Origin: Zestomonas insulae
GTDB lineage: Bacteria; Pseudomonadota; Gammaproteobacteria; Pseudomonadales; Pseudomonadaceae
NCBI RefSeq assembly: GCF_016901015.1
Contig: NZ_JAFEUP010000006.1
Coordinates: forward strand, 434,001 to 498,000
Direction of reading: 5' to 3'
DNA length: 64,000 nucleotides
The translations under genes and the position numbers were made by a program. Below the pieces are notes generated by a model. The model had not been told where the DNA came from, made no database searches, and saw only the letters and a list, made by a program, of their open reading frames with translations. Below, in pieces: positions 59,965 to 64,000 of the stretch. How positions within the stretch are numbered: position 1 is the first letter of the stretch; the number at the start of each line of letters is the position of its first letter.

Positions 59965-60762
59965 TCAGGCGTCGCGCGGTAAACGCAGTTGGGTGACTTC
60001 CTTGTTCAGCAGGTCGATGCGCCGCGCCATGCTCTCGATCAGGCTGTGGGCGATGCGCGGATTGCTCTGCATCAGGCTGAGGAACTGCTCCTTGGGAATC
60101 ACCATCACCGTGCAGGGCTCGCTGGCGATTACCGTGGCGCTGCGCTTCTCGCGGGTGAACACGGCCATGGCGCCGAAGATTTCATCCTTCTGTACGTCGC
60201 CGACCTTGTGGCCATCGACATAAGCCTCGGCGTGGCCCTCGATGATGATGAACACATGGTCCGCTTCATCGCCCTGGTGAATCAGCTCCTCGCCGGCGGC
60301 GAAGTGCTGGAAGCCAGTGGCCGGGCGGATTTCCGGTTGCTTGATGCGTGCAAGGGCGTCCGAGAGCAGGGCGGTATGGCCGACCAGGTACTGGATGAAC
60401 AGCTCCTGGCGCTGCTCGCTGGCATAGATGTGCTGGAACACGTCACTGCGCTGGAACGGAATCAGGCTCAGCGGCTCTTCGGTGGCGTAGCGGCAGCTGG
60501 GCAGTTCGATGCCCTGACGCAGACCGACCAAGTCGCCTTCCTGCAGATAGAACAGCGGGCGTTCGTCCACCAGTGCGTGCAGCAGTCCGTTCTCGATCAG
60601 GAACAGCTGGTTGCCGGGCAGGATCTGCGCCAAATCGTCACTGCGTTCGACCTGCAGCGCAGCGCCCGCCGGCTGGAGGCCTTCGAGCAACTGGGTGGGG
60701 ATACTTTGGAGACGATTGATCAACTGATCGGCGTAGGCCGGCTGCTCCCCGAGTAGATACAT
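59965..60762 (-). CDS. cbpA: Cyclic-nucleotide-binding protein CbpA-like
   Basis: 265 residues with two regulatory modules: an N-terminal cNMP-type barrel (LQVERSDDLAQILPGNQLFLIENG, EGDLVGLRQG) and a C-terminal canonical cyclic-nucleotide domain (FAAGEELIHQGDEADHVFIIIEGHAEAYV, FGAMAVFTREKRSATVIASEPCTVMVIPKEQF; short parts given). No DNA-binding domain follows, unlike Vfr/CRP. It matches the cAMP-binding protein found next to prrF in P. aeruginosa. ATG at 60762 excludes a longer unrelated extension. Probably a polar or cytosolic signalling protein. Confidence 0.8.
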   Translation of the reverse strand: MYLLGEQPAYADQLINRLQSIPTQLLEGLQPAGAALQVERSDDLAQILPGNQLFLIENGLLHALVDERPLFYLQEGDLVGLRQGIELPSCRYATEEPLSLIPFQRSDVFQHIYASEQRQELFIQYLVGHTALLSDALARIKQPEIRPATGFQHFAAGEELIHQGDEADHVFIIIEGHAEAYVDGHKVGDVQKDEIFGAMAVFTREKRSATVIASEPCTVMVIPKEQFLSLMQSNPRIAHSLIESMARRIDLLNKEVTQLRLPRDA

Positions 60763-60868
60763 ACAGTAATTCCTTGACCTGACTGAACTGACGGTGAAAA
60801 GGCCCAACGCCGGGAAACAATATGCTGCGTCACACTTTGCGACAATCACCTGTGACGGAGGTTGTGAG

Positions 60869-61141
60869 CTAGCTCTTGTTACTTGGCTTTAGTGAATCGA
60901 TCTGGCCATTCAACGCTGCTTTGCGCGCTGGAGGCAAGTCGTTCCAGTGCACGTCGAGCAACGCGCCTTCGATGGCGTAGAGGAGCACCTTGGAGGCCCG
61001 GAATCCACGGGCCTGCACGGCGCGGTAGGCGTCAACCGCGCCGAGGCGGCGCAGGTCGGTGGTGCTGTGGATGCCCACGGCGTGCAGCCACTGGGCCGAC
61101 GTTTTGCCGAGGTTCTTCAGGCTCTGTAATTCGTCGTTCAT
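60869..61141 (-). CDS. TfoX C-terminal domain protein
   Basis: 90 residues, all of it a TfoX_C helical domain: LQSLKNLGKTSAQWLHAVGIHSTTDLRRLGAVDAYRAV, ending in WNDLPPARKAALNG. The N-terminal TfoX domain of the competence regulator Sxy/TfoX is absent, so competence control cannot be assumed. AAGGAGG precedes the ATG at 61141. The helix-hairpin-helix-like fold suggests nucleic-acid or protein binding. Alone on its strand between cbpA and a phosphotransferase-kinase gene. Confidence 0.72.
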   Translation of the reverse strand: MNDELQSLKNLGKTSAQWLHAVGIHSTTDLRRLGAVDAYRAVQARGFRASKVLLYAIEGALLDVHWNDLPPARKAALNGQIDSLKPSNKS

Positions 61142-61226
61142 GACGCCTCCTTCCTTTGGGCCGCCGCAGCGCTGACCGACGGCACTGCCGGAAAGTGTAG
61201 CGGCCATCGGGAAAAGCGCGGCCTGA

Positions 61227-61260
61227 GCCGTCGGGCGGGGCGTGGCGCCCGCCAGACGGC
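61227..61260 (-). terminator. GC-rich hairpin after the phosphotransferase-kinase gene
   Basis: Arms GCCGTC-x-GGCGGG and CCCGCC-x-GACGGC with one mismatch, 14 bases downstream of the stop at 61275. No T-run, so intrinsic termination is uncertain. Confidence 0.4.
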
Positions 61261-61274
61261 GTGCGCTCAGGGGC

Positions 61275-62837
61275 TCAGAGCCCCGGCAGGCGCTGGCGAA
61301 TCGCGCTGACCAGGTTGTCCAGGCTGGCGCTCTGATCGGTGTCGACGCGCTTGCTCTGGACCAGCTCGTCGGCGCTCAAGGCTTCGCGGCTGGCTTGCTG
61401 CGCGGCAATCACTTCCAGGGTGGCATCCGACGGGTCGACGGCCGCTTGCTGACGCTGCTGCAGCCACTCGCTGATGACCGCGTGCGGTGCCTGGCAGTCG
61501 AGGATCAGGAACGGCGCCCCGGTGCTCTCGGCAACCTGACGGGCCGCTTCGCGCTGGGCCTGTTTAAGGTAGGTGGCGTCGATCACCACTGGGAAGCCGG
61601 CCTGCAGCGCCTGATTGGCGAGCTGATGCAGGCGTTGGTAGGTAACCGCGCTGGCGTCCTGTTCATAGATGCCCGCATCGAGCTTTGCCCCGGTGCTGGC
61701 CGGTTGCTCACCGAACAGCCGCTTGCGCTCGACATCGGAGCGCAGGCGGATGGCGCCGAACTCTTCCACCAGGCGCAGCGCTACATGGCTTTTGCCGACC
61801 GCGGAAACCCCGTGGGTGATGGCCAGCAGGCGCGAGGGGATGGTGCTGTAGCTTTCCGCCAGATTGGCGTAACCACGGTACTGCGCAAGGATGGCTGCGC
61901 GCTGTGCGGCGTCCTGTTCCTGGCCCAGGCGGAACAGGCTGACCTTGGCGCGCACCAGGGCGCGATAGGCCTTGTAGAAGTTGATCAGGTCCAGCGCGGC
62001 GTAGTCGCCGGTGCGCTCCAGCCAGGCGCTGACGAAGCGCCGCGCCAGCGGCTTGAGGCCGCGGTCTTCCAGGTCCATGGCGAGGAAGGCGGCGTCCGAG
62101 GCGATGTCGATCAGGCGGAACGGTTCGTTGAATTCGATGCAGTCGAACAACACGACCTGACCGTCCAGCAATGTGGCGTTGCCCAGGTGAATGTCGCCGT
62201 GGCACTCGCGAATCGAGCCGTCGGCTGCGCGGCGGGCCAGCAGGGGTTCCAGTCGGTTGAAGCTGGTTTCGGTCCAGGCTTCGAGGGCGTCGAGCTGTTG
62301 CAGGTCGGCTGTCTCGCTGAGCATCGGCCGAATCTGTTCGAAGTTCTGCCGCATCGGCGCGACGATGGCTTGCGGCGAGCACAGCGCATGATCGGCCGGC
62401 ACTGCCGGAGTGGTGGCGTGGAAGTCGGCGATCTGCACGGCAAGGGCGTCGATGTGCGCGCCGGTCAGCTCGCCGCGCGCTTGCACCGCGCTGAGCAGTT
62501 GGCTTTGCGGAAACTGGCGCATCTTCAGGGCGTATTCGAAGACCGCGCCGTCGCCGCCGAGGCGCGGCGCGTCGGCGCTGCCGCTGATCGCTACGACGTC
62601 CAGGTACAGGCCTTCGGTCAGACGCTGGTTGAGACGCAGCTCTTCATTGCAGAAGTGCCCGCGCGCCGCCAGGTCGGTGAAGTCGAGGAAGCCGAAGTTC
62701 ACCGGTTTCTTGATCTTGTAGGCGTAGTCGCCGGTCAGCACGACCCAGGAGATGTGCGTCTCGATGACCTGGAATTCCTTGACCGGATGCGGGTAAAGGG
62801 TGGGGTTTTGCAGGGCGGCGATCAAAGGCTGGCTCAC
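61275..62837 (-). CDS. Fused APH-type phosphotransferase and zeta-like AAA kinase
   Basis: 520 residues. N-terminal half (to about 300) has an aminoglycoside-phosphotransferase-like fold: GDYAYKIKKPVNFGFLDF (ATP Lys), RECHGDIHLGNATLL (catalytic HGD..N) and LFDCIEFNEPFRLIDIASDAAFL (DxE). C-terminal half has a P-loop kinase: THGVSAVGKSHVALRLVEE, RLRSDVERKRLF and VIDATYLKQAQREAA, as in polynucleotide-kinase-like AAA_33 proteins. Substrate unknown; such fusions are widespread in Proteobacteria. Start is GTG at 62837 with AAGGA ahead. Divergent from mrcB. Confidence 0.78.
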   Translation of the reverse strand: MSQPLIAALQNPTLYPHPVKEFQVIETHISWVVLTGDYAYKIKKPVNFGFLDFTDLAARGHFCNEELRLNQRLTEGLYLDVVAISGSADAPRLGGDGAVFEYALKMRQFPQSQLLSAVQARGELTGAHIDALAVQIADFHATTPAVPADHALCSPQAIVAPMRQNFEQIRPMLSETADLQQLDALEAWTETSFNRLEPLLARRAADGSIRECHGDIHLGNATLLDGQVVLFDCIEFNEPFRLIDIASDAAFLAMDLEDRGLKPLARRFVSAWLERTGDYAALDLINFYKAYRALVRAKVSLFRLGQEQDAAQRAAILAQYRGYANLAESYSTIPSRLLAITHGVSAVGKSHVALRLVEEFGAIRLRSDVERKRLFGEQPASTGAKLDAGIYEQDASAVTYQRLHQLANQALQAGFPVVIDATYLKQAQREAARQVAESTGAPFLILDCQAPHAVISEWLQQRQQAAVDPSDATLEVIAAQQASREALSADELVQSKRVDTDQSASLDNLVSAIRQRLPGL

Positions 62838-62979
62838 GGTGGGTCCTTGTGTGCAGACGGAGCGGAGCGGGCAGGGCGGCTGCGCTCGCTCGGGAAGAAT
62901 GTTGCGCGGCCTGATTATGACCGCTGGGGACGGCCGTGCAAACCGCCGGAGGGTGCCTGCCGGGGCGGATTGAAGTGCG

Positions 62980-62985
62980 TATAAT
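62980..62985 (+). promoter_or_regulatory. -10 element before mrcB
   Basis: Perfect TATAAT ending 8 bases before the ATG at 62994. A start of transcription 6-8 bases further would fall at or next to the ATG, so the mRNA would be leaderless or nearly so. No clear -35. Confidence 0.45.
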
Positions 62986-62993
62986 GCGCCGCC

Positions 62994-64000
62994 ATGACAC
63001 GCTCTCGATCCCCTCGCTCCCCCCGTTCGCGCTCTCGGCGCGGTTCCTCTGGCATGCGTCCCTGGCTGGGCTGGGCGCTCAAGCTTGGTCTGGTTGGCCT
63101 GGTGCTGCTGGCCGGTTTTGCCGTCTATCTCGATGCCGTGGTGCAGGAGAAGTTTTCCGGCAAGCGCTGGACCATTCCGGCCAAGGTCTACGCTCGGCCG
63201 TTGGAGCTGTTCGTCGGCCAGAAGCTGGTCAAGGGCGATTTCCTCACCGAGCTGGATGCGCTCGGCTACCGGCGCGAGTCGGCCGCCAGTGGGCCCGGAG
63301 CGGCGGCGGTGGCCGGCAACAGCGTCGAGCTGTACACCCGAGGCTTCCAGTTCTATGAAGGTGCCGAACCGGCGCAGAGGGTCCGTGTTCGCTTCTCCGG
63401 CGACTACGTGGCTGGCTTGTCGCAGGCCAACGGCGCCGATCTGGCGGTGGCGCGGCTGGAGCCGATGCTGGTCGGAGGGCTGTACCCGGCGCACAACGAA
63501 GACCGCATCCTGATCAAGCTCGACCAGGTGCCGCCATACCTGATCGATACGCTGCTGGCGGTGGAGGATCGCGAGTACTTCCATCACTTCGGCGTTTCGC
63601 CCAAATCCATTGCTCGCGCGGTGTGGGTCAATACCACCAGCGGCCAGGTGCGCCAGGGTGGCAGTACCCTGACCCAGCAGTTGGTGAAGAACTTCTACCT
63701 CAGCAACGAACGCAGCCTCGTGCGCAAGCTCAACGAGGCGATGATGGCTGTGCTGCTGGAGCTGCACTACGACAAGCGTGAAATCCTCGAGGCGTACCTC
63801 AACGAAGTATTCCTCGGCCAGGATGGTCAGCGCGCGGTACATGGCTTCGGTCTGGCCAGCCAGTATTTCTTCAGTCAGCCGCTGTCCGAGCTGAAGCTGC
63901 ATCAGGTCGCGCTGCTGGTCGGCATGGTCAAGGGCCCGACCTACTACAACCCGCGCCGCAACCCGGAGCGCGCGCTGACCCGGCGTAATCTGGTCCTCGA
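62994..64000 (+). CDS. mrcB: Penicillin-binding protein 1B, 3' end outside window
   Basis: Bifunctional peptidoglycan synthase, 335 residues visible of about 770. Cytoplasmic Arg/Ser-rich start (MTRSRSPRSPRSRSRRGSS), membrane helix LKLGLVGLVLLAGFAVYL, UB2H domain (about 60-150), then the glycosyltransferase domain with EDREYFHHFGV (catalytic Glu), GGSTLTQQLVKNFYLS, and LELHYDKREILEAYLNEVFLGQDG. The transpeptidase domain is beyond the window. No ribosome site precedes the ATG. Confidence 0.95.
   Translation, partial: MTRSRSPRSPRSRSRRGSSGMRPWLGWALKLGLVGLVLLAGFAVYLDAVVQEKFSGKRWTIPAKVYARPLELFVGQKLVKGDFLTELDALGYRRESAASGPGAAAVAGNSVELYTRGFQFYEGAEPAQRVRVRFSGDYVAGLSQANGADLAVARLEPMLVGGLYPAHNEDRILIKLDQVPPYLIDTLLAVEDREYFHHFGVSPKSIARAVWVNTTSGQVRQGGSTLTQQLVKNFYLSNERSLVRKLNEAMMAVLLELHYDKREILEAYLNEVFLGQDGQRAVHGFGLASQYFFSQPLSELKLHQVALLVGMVKGPTYYNPRRNPERALTRRNLVL

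Noticed and set aside
60869..61141. Competence regulator TfoX
   Set aside because: Only the C-terminal domain is present; a competence role would be over-reading.

Overview
The window reads as chromosomal core DNA of a GC-rich Pseudomonas close to the P. aeruginosa / P. mendocina / P. stutzeri side of the genus. The evidence is gene content and order: proB-creA-rpsT-murJ-ribF-ileS-lspA-fkpB-ispH next to a type IV minor-pilin cluster, thiO, pilR and pilS; pgi-panDCB-folK-pcnB-crcZ-cbrB-cbrA-gluQ-dksA; and a phu haem-uptake locus followed by a PrrF small RNA, cbpA and mrcB. No prophage, insertion sequence, CRISPR array, rRNA or tRNA was recognised. The window cuts proB at its 5' end and mrcB at its 3' end.

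Layout. 1-9.4 kb: housekeeping genes on the plus strand (proline, peptidoglycan lipid II flippase, FAD, Ile-tRNA, lipoprotein signal peptidase, isoprenoid) with rpsT on the minus strand. 9.4-21.2 kb: minus-strand type IV pilus block fimT-fimU-pilV-pilW-pilX-pilY1-pilE plus pilR and pilS, with thiO divergent between them; the pilin genes have visibly lower GC than their flanks. 21.1-25.5 kb: small membrane protein, nadE, a cysteine-rich TPR membrane protein, then a BON-domain and CsbD stress pair behind a textbook sigma-54 promoter with an IHF site and two upstream direct repeats. 25.5-34.3 kb: minus-strand accessory genes (rhomboid protease, two DUF2845 paralogues, DUF748 giant, rRNA-type methyltransferase, thiolase, MpaB-family protein). 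34.4-42.4 kb: acs, pgi, panD, panC, panB, folK, pcnB. 42.5-47.6 kb: the carbon-catabolite-control module: crcZ sRNA with sigma-54 promoter and CbrB site, cbrB, cbrA and a 58-codon cbrX overlapping cbrA. 47.7-51.5 kb: gluQ, dksA, aminotransferase, sfsA, Rieske ferredoxin. 51.6-59.7 kb: phuR divergent from tonB-phuS-phuT-phuU-phuV-chaN, with a candidate Fur box. 59.7-64 kb: single PrrF iron-responsive sRNA with Fur box, cbpA, TfoX-C protein, a fused phosphotransferase/ATP-binding kinase protein, and the start of mrcB.

How parts work together. PilS/PilR is the sigma-54 two-component system for the major pilin (not in the window); the minor pilins and PilY1 prime and cap the pilus, and FimT carries the GRxR tail linked to DNA binding in transformation. 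CbrA/CbrB switch on crcZ, whose six A-rich clusters should sequester Hfq/Crc. PhuR/TonB/PhuT/PhuUV carry haem to PhuS in the cytoplasm while Fur and PrrF set iron economy.

The least-explained signals are the sigma-54/IHF/direct-repeat control region of the BON-CsbD stress genes, the FimT prepilin with Ala before the cleavage site, the single (not tandem) prrF copy, and a nested inverted repeat ahead of acs. Family calls are from recognisable motifs and neighbourhood read by eye; no alignment or database search was run.
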